DNA of 64,000 nt from Clostridia bacterium (GCA_017632155.1 JAGBRZ010000200.1:1-64000); one strand, 5' to 3'. Positions 17,572 through 26,736 are shown, counted from the stretch's first letter. Translations and numbers: made by a program. The notes: a model not told the origin generated them from the letters alone.

Positions 17572-17600
17572 GTATTATTCATTACTGATCTTCATATAGT
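17572..17600 (+). promoter_or_regulatory. Possible sigma-E-type promoter of spoIIID
   Basis: GTATTATT (17572-17579), a 13-bp spacer and CATATAGT (17593-17600) resemble the mother-cell sigma-E elements (-10 like CATAnnnT), consistent with the known sigma-E control of spoIIID. This is a visual match only. Confidence 0.35.
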
Positions 17601-17614
17601 GTAGTAAACACTAT
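17596..17614. repeat. Inverted repeat upstream of spoIIID
   Basis: ATAGTGT (17596-17602) and ACACTAT (17608-17614) form a perfect 7-bp inverted repeat with a 5-base centre. It overlaps the candidate -10 element and ends 13 bases before the start codon, so it could be an operator or a leader hairpin. Confidence 0.5.
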
Positions 17615-17627
17615 TCGAGGTAATGAT

Positions 17628-17885
17628 ATGGATTATAGCAAAGAACGCTGTGAGGCGGTTGCGATATATATGCTTGAAAACAAAGCCACCGTAAGAGGAA
17701 CGGCAACCTATTTTGGTATAAGTAAAAGCACAGTGCATAAAGATGTTTCAAAGACTCTCAGAAGGGTCAACCCGATTCTACATAAAGAAGTGGAAAAATT
17801 GCTATTGTTCAACAAATCCGAAAGACATATTCGCGGAGGTGAAGCAACAAAACAAAAATATGCTACTAAAAAGGATCACATATAA
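17628..17885 (+). CDS. spoIIID: Sporulation transcriptional regulator SpoIIID
   Basis: Small DNA-binding regulator of the mother-cell line during sporulation, 85 residues. It aligns by eye over its whole length with Bacillus SpoIIID: a helix-turn-helix with ATYFGISKSTVHKDV (about residues 25-39) and the C-terminal basic SERHIRGGEATKQKY (about 63-77), corresponding to the known SIRHLRGGEATKLKY. A GAGGT ribosome-binding site precedes the ATG. This gene is the clearest evidence that the organism forms endospores. It is monocistronic as far as can be seen; the next gene encodes a Cys-rich protein. Confidence 0.96.
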   Translation: MDYSKERCEAVAIYMLENKATVRGTATYFGISKSTVHKDVSKTLRRVNPILHKEVEKLLLFNKSERHIRGGEATKQKYATKKDHI

Positions 17886-18052
17886 TTATACTACTTAAAC
17901 TTGACAAAGTCAAGTAAACAAATTGTGACTCAAATGTTTTGACAATAATTATATTTTTTCGACCCACTATGGCAATTTTCTCACGGAGTGCATAAAATGA
18001 TATTGGAGCAAGACCTTATGTGCTCAGAATTTCAGCCAAGGAGGGTTTCATT

Positions 18053-18886
18053 ATGCCCGATAGCAGATTTGGATCAAACTGCTCTTCGAGTCTCAGTTCT
18101 CGTGATGTATGCTGCATCGAAACAAACCGTATATATGACAGCTGCAGAGACAGAGATTGCTTTGAAAACGTAAGAGTAAGCTTGAGTGAATACGGCAATG
18201 ATATTATCAGCAGAACCGGAAATATCAGAGCCAAGGATGCATATATTGCGTGGACATATATCGGTCTCGACCGAGTCAGATTCAACCGCGGATTTTACAC
18301 AGTAAATATCAGATATTATATCAAACTCACATTTGAAGCATGCATAGGAGGCAACAAACCTCAGGAATTTGAAGGAATCGCGGCAATAGATAAAAAGGTT
18401 GTACTGTTTGGAGGAGAGAGGCACGTAAACACTTTCAAGTCGAATCCCGGTGATCATTCGATTTGCGAGATTCCCAAATGCGACAACTGTTCTTCGACAC
18501 TCCCCACCGCAGTGGTGGAGGCAACAGATCCGATCATTCTCGATGTAAAGATCTTTGATAAGCATTCTGTTCCTGCAAATTGCTGTTGCTGTTGTTGCGA
18601 TATACCCGAGCACGTTTCGTGTCAGCTCGAATATCCGATTTGCGAAACTATTAAAGAATGCGAAAGATACCTTACTGTGTCACTCGGAATCTTTTCGGTT
18701 ATCAGACTTACAAGACCTACACAGCTTTTGGTAAATGCCGCAGAATACTGCGTTCCCGACAAGGAGTGCATTTCCCCTAAGGAAGAGGATCCTTGCTCGA
18801 TTTTCAATTCAATGGCGTTTCCAACATCGGAATTCTGCCCGCCGTGTCTGCCGCAGATATCAAACTGTTCCGGAAAGTGCAACTAA
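18053..18886 (+). CDS. Cysteine-rich protein of unknown family, candidate spore surface protein
   Basis: I do not recognise the family. The 277-residue product has 25 cysteines (about 9 percent), concentrated in the first 35 and last 130 residues, including six in a row at about residues 181-186 (coded TGC TGT TGC TGT TGT TGC) and CxxC-like pairs (KCDNC, FCPPC, NCSGKC). The middle (about 45-130) is Cys-poor and looks beta-rich (FYTVNIRYYIKLTFEA). There is no signal peptide or membrane segment. The ATG at 18053 has a perfect AAGGAGGG site. A CATAAAAT at 17991-17998 resembles a mother-cell sigma -10. The neighbouring spoIIID and the Cys content suggest a coat protein, but that is inference. Confidence 0.7.
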   Translation: MPDSRFGSNCSSSLSSRDVCCIETNRIYDSCRDRDCFENVRVSLSEYGNDIISRTGNIRAKDAYIAWTYIGLDRVRFNRGFYTVNIRYYIKLTFEACIGGNKPQEFEGIAAIDKKVVLFGGERHVNTFKSNPGDHSICEIPKCDNCSSTLPTAVVEATDPIILDVKIFDKHSVPANCCCCCCDIPEHVSCQLEYPICETIKECERYLTVSLGIFSVIRLTRPTQLLVNAAEYCVPDKECISPKEEDPCSIFNSMAFPTSEFCPPCLPQISNCSGKCN

Positions 18887-18890
18887 ATAC

Positions 18891-18924
18891 AATATGGGGT
18901 TGGTATCAATACCAACCCCGTATT
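18891..18924. terminator. Bidirectional terminator between the Cys-rich gene and clpX
   Basis: Long stem centred on 18907-18908: GGGGTTGGTAT (18896-18906) pairs with ATACCAACCCC (18909-18919) and extends outward through AT pairs. It lies between convergent stops. Confidence 0.8.
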
Positions 18925-18926
18925 AG

Positions 18927-20204
18927 TTATTTAGTAATTATTTGCGCCGGAGCTTTGCCATTGATAAAATCACCGGTTATGATGACTTTCTCTACGTCAG
19001 TTCTTCCGGGGAGCTCATACATAAGCCCCATCATAGCGTTTTCAAAGATCGAACGAAGTCCGCGTGCTCCAGTATTTCTTTCTATCGCAAGCTCGGCAAC
19101 CGCTTCAGCGGCGCTGTCGTCAAACTCAAGAGCAATTCCGTCAATAGAGAAGAGCTTGATATACTGGCGGGTAAGGGCGTTCTTGGGCTCTTTGATTATT
19201 CTTATAAGCGAATTCTTGTCGAGGCTATCGAGAGCAACGATGATCGGGATTCTGCCCACAAGCTCGGGAATAAGACCGTACTTCACAATATCGTGCGGAG
19301 TGACATCAGAATAGTCAACACCGTGCTTGTCAGACGTCTTCTTTTTAAGTTCACCGGAAAATCCTATCGTTTGAGAACCGTGTCGCTTGTCGATGATCTT
19401 GTCAAGTCCGTCAAAAGCGCCGCCGCAAATAAATAGAATGTTTTCAGTATTAATCTGAATGAATTCCTGATTGGGATGCTTGCGTCCGCCTTGAGGAGGA
19501 ACGTTCGCGGTAGTACCCTCAAGAATCTTCAGCAATGCCTGCTGCACGCCTTCTCCCGAAACATCTCGTGTAATAGAGCGGTTCTCGCTCTTTCTGGAGA
19601 TCTTATCGATTTCATCGATGTAAATGATTCCTTTTTCTGCTTTTGAAATATCAAAGTCTGCAGCCTGAATCAAGCGAAGAAGAATGTTCTCGACGTCCTC
19701 TCCGACGTATCCCGCCTCAGTAAGGGTGGTTGCATCCGCAATGGCGAAAGGAACCTTAAGCGATTTTGCAAGTGTCTGTGCAAGATATGTCTTCCCAACA
19801 CCGGTGGAACCAAGGAGAAGTACGTTGCTTTTTTGAAGTTCTACCGAGTCTTCGGTGTTATCAGAATTCTTTCCTTTGGGATTTTTTGTGAGAATTCTCT
19901 TATAGTGATTGTAAACCGCTACGGACAAAGCAATCTTTGCTTGATCCTGACCGATAACGTATTCATCAAGAGATGCCTTTATTTGTGCGGGACGGGGAAG
20001 ATTTTCAAGAGTTAACGTCTCTTCATCCTCGAGAGTGTCCCGGCGCATCATCTGAAGGCTTTCTTCAATGATCTCCTGGCAAGTTTCTACGCAAAAGTCG
20101 CAAATATACAAGCCCGTGCCCGAAGGGATAAGGAAATTTACTTCGTGCTCTTCGCGCTGGCAAAAGGAACAGCGAGGAAGAGAAGTATTGTTGTTTGATG
20201 CCAT
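18927..20204 (-). CDS. clpX: ATP-dependent Clp protease ATP-binding subunit ClpX
   Basis: AAA+ unfoldase that feeds substrates to ClpP. The 425-residue product begins [10 protein letters not shown], followed by the four-Cys zinc-binding domain (CSFC and CDFC, about residues 11-37). It has Walker [15 protein letters not shown], Walker [12 protein letters not shown], the IGF-type ClpP-binding loop (TIGFSG) and the sensor region. The frame is open 63 bases further upstream, but the ATG at 20204 starts the conserved N-terminus and has a GAAAGG site. It lies 19 bases downstream of clpP in the tig-clpP-clpX operon. Confidence 0.97.
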   Translation of the reverse strand: MASNNNTSLPRCSFCQREEHEVNFLIPSGTGLYICDFCVETCQEIIEESLQMMRRDTLEDEETLTLENLPRPAQIKASLDEYVIGQDQAKIALSVAVYNHYKRILTKNPKGKNSDNTEDSVELQKSNVLLLGSTGVGKTYLAQTLAKSLKVPFAIADATTLTEAGYVGEDVENILLRLIQAADFDISKAEKGIIYIDEIDKISRKSENRSITRDVSGEGVQQALLKILEGTTANVPPQGGRKHPNQEFIQINTENILFICGGAFDGLDKIIDKRHGSQTIGFSGELKKKTSDKHGVDYSDVTPHDIVKYGLIPELVGRIPIIVALDSLDKNSLIRIIKEPKNALTRQYIKLFSIDGIALEFDDSAAEAVAELAIERNTGARGLRSIFENAMMGLMYELPGRTDVEKVIITGDFINGKAPAQIITK

Positions 20205-20223
20205 ATTAATTATGCCTTTCAGC

Positions 20224-20838
20224 TTAAATGTGGCGCTCAATGATCTTATCAATAAGACCGTATTCAAGAGCCTGCTTTGCTGTCATAAAGTTATCACGTT
20301 CTGTGTCGCGAGCGATCTCCTCAACGGTTTTGCCGGTGTTAGCGGCAAGGAGCTCGTTGAGAGTCTGGCGTGTGCGGAGAAGAAGCTCAGTATGAATAAG
20401 AACGTCCGAAACCTGACCCTTGCTTCCGCCGAGAGGCTGATGGATCATGATTTCGCTGTGGGGGAGAGCAATACGCTTGCCCTTTGCACCTGCCGCGAGC
20501 AAAAATGCGCCCATGCTTGCCGCCATACCAAGGCAGATGGTCGAAACATCGCACTTGACGAACTGCATGGTGTCATAAATAGCCATACCGGCGGTTACAG
20601 AACCGCCGGGGCTGTTAATGTAGAAGGAAATATCTTTGTCGGGATCTACCGATTCAAGATAAAGCATTTGTGCTATAACGAGAGACGCGGTTGTATCATT
20701 TACTTCATCAGACAAGAAAATGATTCTGTCATTGAGAAGTCTGGAAAAGATATCAAAAGAGCGTTCGCCTCGGCTGCTTTGCTCGATGACCATGGGCACG
20801 AGAGCTCCGCGCATAATATCTTTGTTTGTGTTTTCCAT
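20224..20838 (-). CDS. clpP: ATP-dependent Clp protease proteolytic subunit
   Basis: Serine peptidase forming the tetradecameric barrel. The 204-residue sequence has the N-terminal [14 protein letters not shown], the catalytic Ser in [12 protein letters not shown] (about residue 100), the catalytic His in MIHQPLGG (about residue 125) and the catalytic Asp in RDTERDNFM (about residue 174). A strong GGAGGT site precedes the ATG. It is the middle gene of tig-clpP-clpX. Confidence 0.98.
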   Translation of the reverse strand: MENTNKDIMRGALVPMVIEQSSRGERSFDIFSRLLNDRIIFLSDEVNDTTASLVIAQMLYLESVDPDKDISFYINSPGGSVTAGMAIYDTMQFVKCDVSTICLGMAASMGAFLLAAGAKGKRIALPHSEIMIHQPLGGSKGQVSDVLIHTELLLRTRQTLNELLAANTGKTVEEIARDTERDNFMTAKQALEYGLIDKIIERHI

Positions 20839-20863
20839 ATAAAGATACCTCCGTATGGATTAA

Positions 20864-22189
20864 TTATTCAGCGTCAGCAGCCTCTTCTGCAGGCTCTTCG
20901 GGAGCCTTGTCGAGATAAGTAACCTTAGCGGTGTCCTTAACTGCATCGATAGCGCGACGCATTGTGAGAGTGTGAACGATCTCCTCTGCGGGAAGAGCGC
21001 TCTTTGCGTAATCAAGCTCTACGTTGTAATCGGTAGAGATCTGCTTGTATTCAGCCTCGATATCCTCCTCGGAGATCTCGATCTTCTCAAGCTCTGCGAT
21101 CTTCTCGAGAGCGAGCTCGGTCTTAACTCTGGTTTCAGCTGCGGGGCGAACCTGTGCCTTGTAACCGTCAAGATCCATGCCGAAGTACTGGAGATAAGTC
21201 TTGAAATCGAGACCCTGCATCTGCATTCTGGACTCACCGTCGCGAACCATAGCCTCAACCTCGCGGTCGATCATAGCATCGGGAATTACAGCGGTAACCT
21301 TTTCTGCAAGTGCGTTCTGAAGCTTTTCCTCAACTTCGCGGTCAGCGTTGGTCTGATGACGCTTTTCTATTTTAGCCGCAACATCAGCGCGATATTCAGC
21401 AAAAGTATCAAAGCTGGAAACTTCTACTGCGAAATCATCGTCGAGAGCAGGGAGCTCCTCGAAAATGATGGAATTGAGCTTAACCTTGAATACAGCTACC
21501 TTGCCTGCAAGCTCTGCTGCGTGATACTCGGTGGGGAAGGTTACGTTTACGTCGAACTCTTCGCCTGCATTGTGACCTACAACACCCTCTTCAAAACCGG
21601 GGATGAACTGACCGGAACCAAGAGTAAGCTTGTGGCCGCTGTCCTTGCCGCCGTCAAAAGCAACGCCGTCAACGAAGCCCTCGTAGTCGATAACTGCAAT
21701 ATCGCCCATTGCTGCTGCGCGGTCGGTAACCTCGGTCTCACGAGCATTTCTGCGTCTTACGGTCTCGATCTCTCCGTCAACCTCTTCATCGGTTACGGGA
21801 GCGAGAACTGCCTCAACTTCGATGCCTGCATAATCAGCAAGCTCGATCTCGGGCTTAACAGACATAACTGCGGTCATAACAACTTCGTCTTCGATAGAAA
21901 CGATATCAAATTCAGGGCTGGAAACGATAGTCTTGCCGGGAGCGTTGATGATCTCTTCCCAGTTAGCGTTGATAAGCTCGTTGATAGCATCCTCAAGGAA
22001 GATGCCGGTTCCGTACATCTTTTCGATTACAGAGCGGGGAGCCTTGCCGCGTCTGAATCCGGGAACGTTGAAGGAGTTAGCCTTCTTGCGAAAAACCTTT
22101 GCCTTTTCTGCTTCGATTGCAGCTGCGTCAAAAGAGAATTCGACAACTGCCTGAGATTTTTCGTTGATTTCTGTTTTTCTGATAGTCAT
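20864..22189 (-). CDS. tig: Trigger factor
   Basis: Ribosome-associated chaperone and prolyl isomerase, 441 residues. The N-terminal ribosome-binding domain contains the GFRRGKAPRSVIEK signature (about residues 43-56). The FKBP-type domain starts with VIDYEGFVDGVAFDGG (about 165-180) and has FIPGFEEGVVGH. A helical C-terminal chaperone domain ends in an acidic tail. Codon use is strongly biased (GAG, AAG, CTC, GTT), as in rpsB and tsf, implying high expression. It heads tig-clpP-clpX under a good sigma-A promoter at 22226-22253. Confidence 0.97.
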   Translation of the reverse strand: MTIRKTEINEKSQAVVEFSFDAAAIEAEKAKVFRKKANSFNVPGFRRGKAPRSVIEKMYGTGIFLEDAINELINANWEEIINAPGKTIVSSPEFDIVSIEDEVVMTAVMSVKPEIELADYAGIEVEAVLAPVTDEEVDGEIETVRRRNARETEVTDRAAAMGDIAVIDYEGFVDGVAFDGGKDSGHKLTLGSGQFIPGFEEGVVGHNAGEEFDVNVTFPTEYHAAELAGKVAVFKVKLNSIIFEELPALDDDFAVEVSSFDTFAEYRADVAAKIEKRHQTNADREVEEKLQNALAEKVTAVIPDAMIDREVEAMVRDGESRMQMQGLDFKTYLQYFGMDLDGYKAQVRPAAETRVKTELALEKIAELEKIEISEEDIEAEYKQISTDYNVELDYAKSALPAEEIVHTLTMRRAIDAVKDTAKVTYLDKAPEEPAEEAADAE

Positions 22190-22225
22190 TTTTATATTCC
22201 TTTCGAAATGAATACATTCTTATAT

Positions 22226-22253
22226 ATTTTACTCATTTTTTAGTATATGTCAA
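22226..22253 (-). promoter_or_regulatory. Sigma-A promoter for tig-clpP-clpX
   Basis: On the - strand, TTGACA (22253-22248), a 16-bp spacer and TAAAAT (22231-22226), about 37 bases before the tig start. Confidence 0.65.
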
Positions 22254-22297
22254 GTGATTTAATAAAAATGTCAAATATGAGCATAAAATATTTACAT

Positions 22298-23017
22298 TTA
22301 TTCTGAAATTTTTAGCGGGCAAAAAGAAAGATAGTCAGCTGAGATCAATTTGAAGGAGATTCCGTCATATATGAAATTAGCATCGGAAGAGTAATAGCCG
22401 TGTATGTGACCGTAGTAGCATTCGGTAACGTTGTGTTGATGCATCAGCTCTATAATGCCTTCACAGACCGATGAATTCCAAACGGGAGGGAAGTGCAGAA
22501 ACACCTTCTTTTGCAAAGCTGCGCACTCAGGAACAACCGATTCAAGGCTCATTTTAAGCCTCAGAGTTTCGCGATCCACTATTTTCAGCCAATCTACATC
22601 TCCGACAGTTTTTTGATTTGATTCCTCGGAGAACCACCCTCTAGAGCCGCAGACAACGGTGTTTTCGACGACGAAAGAATTATTATAAAGGATCTTCACG
22701 GTATCGAATTTATTATTTTCAAAGAATCGGTACATCTTCGAAGCCGTCGTCCACCAAAAATCGTGATTACCCTTGCCAATAAGCTTTGCTCCGGGAAGAG
22801 AGTTTAAAAGCGCAAAGTCATCTTTAGCATCTTCAAGCATCATTGCCCAGGAAATATCACCGGGAAGCACAACCGTATCTTCGGGCTTTACAATCGCATT
22901 CCAATTATATATCAGCTTTTCAACGCCGCCTATCCATCTGTTTCCGAAGATCTCCATGGATTTATTTTTTCCTTCTTTACCCGGCAAATGCAGGTCGGCT
23001 ATCGTAAATAAAGCCAT
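22298..23017 (-). CDS. Metallophosphoesterase (calcineurin-like)
   Basis: Dimetal phosphoesterase of 239 residues with the complete motif set: FTIADLHLP (residues 4-12), LPGDISWAM (about 51-59), GKGNHDFWW (about 81-89), LHFPP (about 174-178) and YGHIHGY (about 200-206). No signal peptide is present, so it is cytoplasmic. An AAAGGAG site precedes the ATG. It is transcribed alone between tig and a divergent DUF1540 gene. The substrate cannot be told from sequence. Confidence 0.87.
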   Translation of the reverse strand: MALFTIADLHLPGKEGKNKSMEIFGNRWIGGVEKLIYNWNAIVKPEDTVVLPGDISWAMMLEDAKDDFALLNSLPGAKLIGKGNHDFWWTTASKMYRFFENNKFDTVKILYNNSFVVENTVVCGSRGWFSEESNQKTVGDVDWLKIVDRETLRLKMSLESVVPECAALQKKVFLHFPPVWNSSVCEGIIELMHQHNVTECYYGHIHGYYSSDANFIYDGISFKLISADYLSFCPLKISE

Positions 23018-23096
23018 TATCTTTCTCCTTTAACTTGAATAATCTCATTCCTATGCGGAAATACTAAATGCAGTTCCAAGAAAGGAGATCTTAATT

Positions 23097-23294
23097 ATGG
23101 ACGAATATAAGAACGGATGTTGCTCTTCCGACAAGGCACAGAAGCACATTGAGGGCATTGTTTGCGACGTAAAGAATTGCCAATATCACGATTGTGAAAC
23201 TCATTGCACGGCAAAGCAGATTTTGGTTGGCCCTTCCAAAGCCGATACAAGTACTGATACTGCTTGTACGACTTTTAAGCCTCGCTGCGAATAA
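23097..23294 (+). CDS. DUF1540 domain protein
   Basis: Small Cys-rich protein of 65 residues with one DUF1540-type segment: IVCDVKNCQYHDCETHC, then AKQILVG and ACTTFK. The spaced cysteines suggest a small metal-binding or disulfide fold. The family is common in spore-forming Clostridia and its function is not established. An AAAGGAG site precedes the ATG. It is the only gene between divergent and convergent neighbours and is followed by a hairpin terminator. Confidence 0.85.
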   Translation: MDEYKNGCCSSDKAQKHIEGIVCDVKNCQYHDCETHCTAKQILVGPSKADTSTDTACTTFKPRCE

Positions 23295-23301
23295 TTCCAT
23301 C

Positions 23302-23326
23302 AGGGTTGCAGAAATGCAACCCTTTA
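23302..23326. terminator. Terminator between the DUF1540 gene and thrC
   Basis: AGGGTTGCA (23302-23310), loop GAAA, TGCAACCCT (23315-23323): a perfect 9-bp stem with a stable GNRA-type loop between convergent stops. It may serve both strands. Confidence 0.75.
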
Positions 23327-24811
23327 TCAGTCGTTGAGATGCTCAAACATATCCTCTGCCATCTGTTCGGGGTCACAAACTCGTTCAAAACGTACGGTGC
23401 GCTTGTCAAGTCCCGCAAGAGGCGTGGAAATAGGAGTTGAAGTAAGATCGGAAAGCGCCGTAAGAGCTTCATATCCCTCAGGTGCTTTGCATTTGGTCAA
23501 TGCGTTATAAACGCTCGAAGCAAACTTATACGGGCTCGCGGTTGAAAGCACTACAAGGTTGTTTGAATTATGGCTGTCCATATAAAGGTCAGCGCAATGC
23601 ATACCGACTGCTGTATGAGGATCGCAAAGATAGCTATGGTTCTCATATACGTTTCCGATTGTTTCGGTCGTTGCTGCTTCGTCTGCATAGTAACCGCAGA
23701 AATCGGAATTTATACGCTCTAAAATATCCTCTGCAATTGAGTATGCTCCCGTGTCCGCAAGCGACTTCATGCAGTTAACAACTACGCCGCTTCCTGCAAC
23801 AAAATAAAGGAGACGTTCAAGGTTGCTCGAGATCAGGATATCCATTGAAGGAGAAATAGTGGTATGGAATTTACGGTTTCTGTCATACACACCGGTGCTC
23901 AAGAAATCTGTCAGAATATTATTAGTATTCGAAGCGCAGATGAGCTTGCCTACGGGAAGCCCCATCTTCTTTGCAATAAATCCGGCAAGAATATTACCGA
24001 AGTTACCCGTGGGAACGCAATAATCAACAATATCTCCGAATTTGATCTTGTTGTTGGTCAATAGATCGCAATAAGCAGAGAAGTAATAAACGATCTGAGG
24101 AGCAAGTCTGCCCCAGTTAATGGAGTTGGCGCTTGAGAGGAAATATCCCTGGGAATTCAGCTCCTCAGCAATCTCATTATCCGAGAAGATCTTCTTAACT
24201 CCTGTCTGTGCATCATCAAAGTTACCTCTGATTGCGCAAACGTCAACATTATTTCCGGTTTGCGTTGCCATCTGCAACTTCTGTACCTTGCTTACACCGT
24301 CAACGGGGTAAAATACTTTGATCTTAATACTATCAACATCGCGGTAGCCTTCAAGAGCAGCCTTTCCGGTATCGCCGGAAGTAGCAACAAGGATAAGAGC
24401 TGTACGGGACTCACCGAGCTTTCTCAGCGAGGCTGTCAGAAGTCGCGGCATAATTGAAAGTGCAAAATCCTTGAACGCAGCGGTGGGGCCGTGCCAAAGC
24501 TCGAGAACCGAAAGATTATCAGTTACTTCTGCCAAAGGGGCGACCGCCTCGGGGAAAGTGTTGTTGATATAAGCTGCGTGCGAGTATTCAAGAAGTTCTT
24601 CCTTTGTGAAATCATCAAGGAAAAGCGATAGGATCTCTGCTGCTTTTTCGGGATAAGTTTTGGAGAGCAGAGAAGTGACAAAAGCTTCGTCGATCTGCGG
24701 TATGTATTCGGGAACGTAGAGTCCTCCATCAGGTGCCAAGCCCTGCTTGATGGCAAAAGCCGCAGAAACGCGGGAATCGCCTTTTAAATCTCTTGTACTA
24801 ATAAATTTCAT
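23327..24811 (-). CDS. thrC: Threonine synthase
   Basis: PLP enzyme converting O-phosphohomoserine to threonine, 494 residues, the longer fungal/enterobacterial-like form. The N-terminus MKFISTRDL and LAPDGGLYVPEYIPQ are characteristic. The PLP lysine lies in HGPTAAFKDFALS (about residues 109-121), followed by VATSGDTGKAALEGYRD and PTGNFGNILAG. It is the last gene of an operon whose first gene encodes an ApgM-type protein likely to be homoserine kinase, so the two last threonine steps bracket the operon. Confidence 0.95.
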   Translation of the reverse strand: MKFISTRDLKGDSRVSAAFAIKQGLAPDGGLYVPEYIPQIDEAFVTSLLSKTYPEKAAEILSLFLDDFTKEELLEYSHAAYINNTFPEAVAPLAEVTDNLSVLELWHGPTAAFKDFALSIMPRLLTASLRKLGESRTALILVATSGDTGKAALEGYRDVDSIKIKVFYPVDGVSKVQKLQMATQTGNNVDVCAIRGNFDDAQTGVKKIFSDNEIAEELNSQGYFLSSANSINWGRLAPQIVYYFSAYCDLLTNNKIKFGDIVDYCVPTGNFGNILAGFIAKKMGLPVGKLICASNTNNILTDFLSTGVYDRNRKFHTTISPSMDILISSNLERLLYFVAGSGVVVNCMKSLADTGAYSIAEDILERINSDFCGYYADEAATTETIGNVYENHSYLCDPHTAVGMHCADLYMDSHNSNNLVVLSTASPYKFASSVYNALTKCKAPEGYEALTALSDLTSTPISTPLAGLDKRTVRFERVCDPEQMAEDMFEHLND

Positions 24812-24820
24812 TTTTACCTC

Positions 24821-25225
24821 TTATCTCCCCGAAGCAAATGCACGGGGCAAATGATTTACGTTTACAACCTTAAAGGAATTATCAATTTTTTCAACATATA
24901 CTTCAATGACATCGAATCGCGGGATCCGCCTCAATCGATTCTCTTGCAAGTATGATTTTGCTGCAGAAATAATGTGCATTTGCTTTCTTTTGTCAACAGC
25001 CGAAGCGGCAGAACCGTAAATGGATTTACCATAATACTTCGTGCGTGTCTTGACCTCAACAAACACTACATATTTCATATCTAATGCAATGATATCGATC
25101 TCGTTGCCGCCGCAAACAGCATTTCGCTCGACGATTTCGTATCCTGCTGCACAAAGATAATCGGCAGCAACTTCTTCACCAAATGCTCCAATGTCACCCA
25201 ACTGGTTGGTGCTTAGTTTTCTCAT
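24821..25225 (-). CDS. yraN: UPF0102 family endonuclease-like protein YraN
   Basis: Small restriction-endonuclease-fold protein of 134 residues. It has GDIGAFGEEVAADYL near residues 10-24 and the PD-(D/E)XK-like GGNEIDIIALD with VFVEVKTR (about 39-61). The family often neighbours rnhB, as here, and its role is poorly defined. Its first four bases overlap the end of rnhB (25222-25225), and thrC follows after nine bases. Confidence 0.9.
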   Translation of the reverse strand: MRKLSTNQLGDIGAFGEEVAADYLCAAGYEIVERNAVCGGNEIDIIALDMKYVVFVEVKTRTKYYGKSIYGSAASAVDKRKQMHIISAAKSYLQENRLRRIPRFDVIEVYVEKIDNSFKVVNVNHLPRAFASGR

Positions 25226-25830
25226 AAGGTGTTTTTATCAAGAAATCTGATAAACTGCTTCCTGTGACAAGGCGTTGGACCATATTTTCTCAGAGCATCC
25301 ATATGTGCCTTGGTACCGTACCCTTTGTGCTGTTTGATGCCGTACTCGGGATAAAGTGCATCAAGCTCATCGCAGAGAAGATCTCGTGATACTTTCGCAA
25401 GAATTGAAGCAGCAGCTATTGATGATGATGTTGCATCACCTTTTATAACGGATTCGCCGGGGAAATCAAAATCCCTGAAAATATTTCCGTCAACAAGCAG
25501 ATAATCGGGTTTGACTTGAAGCCCTTCCACTGCACGACGCATAGCAAGAAGCGTTGCCTCAAGGATATTATACTCATCTATTTCTTCAACAGTTCCGTAA
25601 CCGATAGAATATGCGATGGCTTTTTCTCTGATTTCATCGAAAAGAGCGAGTCTTGTCTTAGGAGAAAGCTTCTTTGAGTCGTTGAGTTTAGGAATATCAA
25701 CGTCTATCGGCAGTATGCACGCAGCAGCAACCACGGGACCACACAGAGGCCCTCGGCCGGCTTCATCAATACCGCAAACGTGCAAGCATCCTTGCTCGTT
25801 TTTAAGTTTTTCAATCGAAAAATCAGGCAT
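25222..25830 (-). CDS. rnhB: Ribonuclease HII
   Basis: Removes ribonucleotides and RNA from RNA:DNA hybrids. The 202-residue protein has CGIDEAGRGPLCGPVVAA (about residues 19-36, catalytic Asp-Glu), the Asp of LLVDGN (about 115), the Ser/Lys stretch KGDATSSSIAAASILAKV and the C-terminal HKGYGTKAHMDAL. It starts one base after the rbgA stop and overlaps yraN by four bases. Confidence 0.97.
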   Translation of the reverse strand: MPDFSIEKLKNEQGCLHVCGIDEAGRGPLCGPVVAAACILPIDVDIPKLNDSKKLSPKTRLALFDEIREKAIAYSIGYGTVEEIDEYNILEATLLAMRRAVEGLQVKPDYLLVDGNIFRDFDFPGESVIKGDATSSSIAAASILAKVSRDLLCDELDALYPEYGIKQHKGYGTKAHMDALRKYGPTPCHRKQFIRFLDKNTL

Positions 25831-25831
25831 T

Positions 25832-26713
25832 TTAAGCCTCCGTTCCAGTGGGACAAGGGTCGAGTGTGATTCTGCCTATCTTGGCTGCCCTGAATTCATC
25901 AAGGATAACTGCTGCGGCACGATCATAATTTATCTCACCTCCGCGAAGCAAAAAACCGCGCTTTTGTCCGATAATATCAAATATCTCGCCAACAGTTACA
26001 TCTTCAGCTATATCGTCGATTGTTAGCTTGAACCGCGCACATAGCAATTCGGGATGTGTAACTCGCAATCTGTTTACAAGAACTGCGGCAAGCTCAACAG
26101 TATCAATAACATCGTCTTTGACGGCTCCCGTGAGGGCAAGATTCTCGCCCACAATTTTATCATCAAACTTTGGCCACAAAACACCCGGCATATCGAGCAG
26201 ATCAAGATTATTCTTGGTTTGCACCCACTGCTTATCTCTTGTAACACCGGGTCGATCCTCAACTTTGGCTCGCTTACCGCCAGCAAGTCTGTTGATAAAT
26301 GAAGATTTACCTACATTGGGTATACCCAACACCATAACGCGGATATGGCGGCCGTGCATTCCTTTGCGCTCGTATGCCGCTAACTTCTCGGCACACATTC
26401 TATTGAGGGCAGGTGCAATCTCATTAAAACCCGATCCATCTGCGCAGTCGGTAAGAATACAAGCAGTGTTTGAAGTAGAGAAGTATTCAACCCACTTTTT
26501 CGATTCAGAGGGATCAGCAAGTGACGCTTTGTTAAGCAAAATCAGTCTGGGTTTATTTTGGGTCAGCTTTTCGATTTCCGGGTTCTTTGAGCTGATGGGG
26601 ATTCTTGCATCCCTCATTTCGATTACAGCATCAACATTTTTTAAATTCTCCGAAATCATACGCCTTGTTTTGGCCATATGACCGGGGAACCACTGTATAA
26701 CCTGAGATGGCAT
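25832..26713 (-). CDS. rbgA: Ribosome biogenesis GTPase RbgA (YlqF)
   Basis: Circularly permuted GTPase needed for late 50S assembly, 293 residues. It begins with QWFPGHMAKTRR. The motif order G4 (LLNKASL, about 58-64), G1 (LGIPNVGKSSFINRL, about 128-142), G2 and G3 (DMPG) shows the permutation. A C-terminal helical RNA-binding region follows. It lies between lepB (23 bases) and rnhB (one base); rbgA-rnhB is a conserved Firmicutes pair. Confidence 0.95.
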   Translation of the reverse strand: MPSQVIQWFPGHMAKTRRMISENLKNVDAVIEMRDARIPISSKNPEIEKLTQNKPRLILLNKASLADPSESKKWVEYFSTSNTACILTDCADGSGFNEIAPALNRMCAEKLAAYERKGMHGRHIRVMVLGIPNVGKSSFINRLAGGKRAKVEDRPGVTRDKQWVQTKNNLDLLDMPGVLWPKFDDKIVGENLALTGAVKDDVIDTVELAAVLVNRLRVTHPELLCARFKLTIDDIAEDVTVGEIFDIIGQKRGFLLRGGEINYDRAAAVILDEFRAAKIGRITLDPCPTGTEA

Positions 26714-26736
26714 AATTCAATTTCCGTTTCTATAAT

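Noticed and set aside
18540..18610. TGC/TGT repeat considered as a microsatellite
   Set aside because: It is only six codons long, lies in frame in a Cys-rich protein and uses mixed codons, so it is better read as coding sequence.
18074..18613. 179-codon open frame antisense to the Cys-rich gene
   Set aside because: The + strand frame has a perfect ribosome-binding site, and this frame has none. The Cys runs are better explained by + strand coding.
20068..20922. 284-codon open frame on the + strand
   Set aside because: It is antisense to clpP and the ends of clpX and tig, all of which are certain.
20972..22243. 423-codon open frame on the + strand
   Set aside because: It is the antisense shadow of the strongly codon-biased tig gene. 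No family motif is present.
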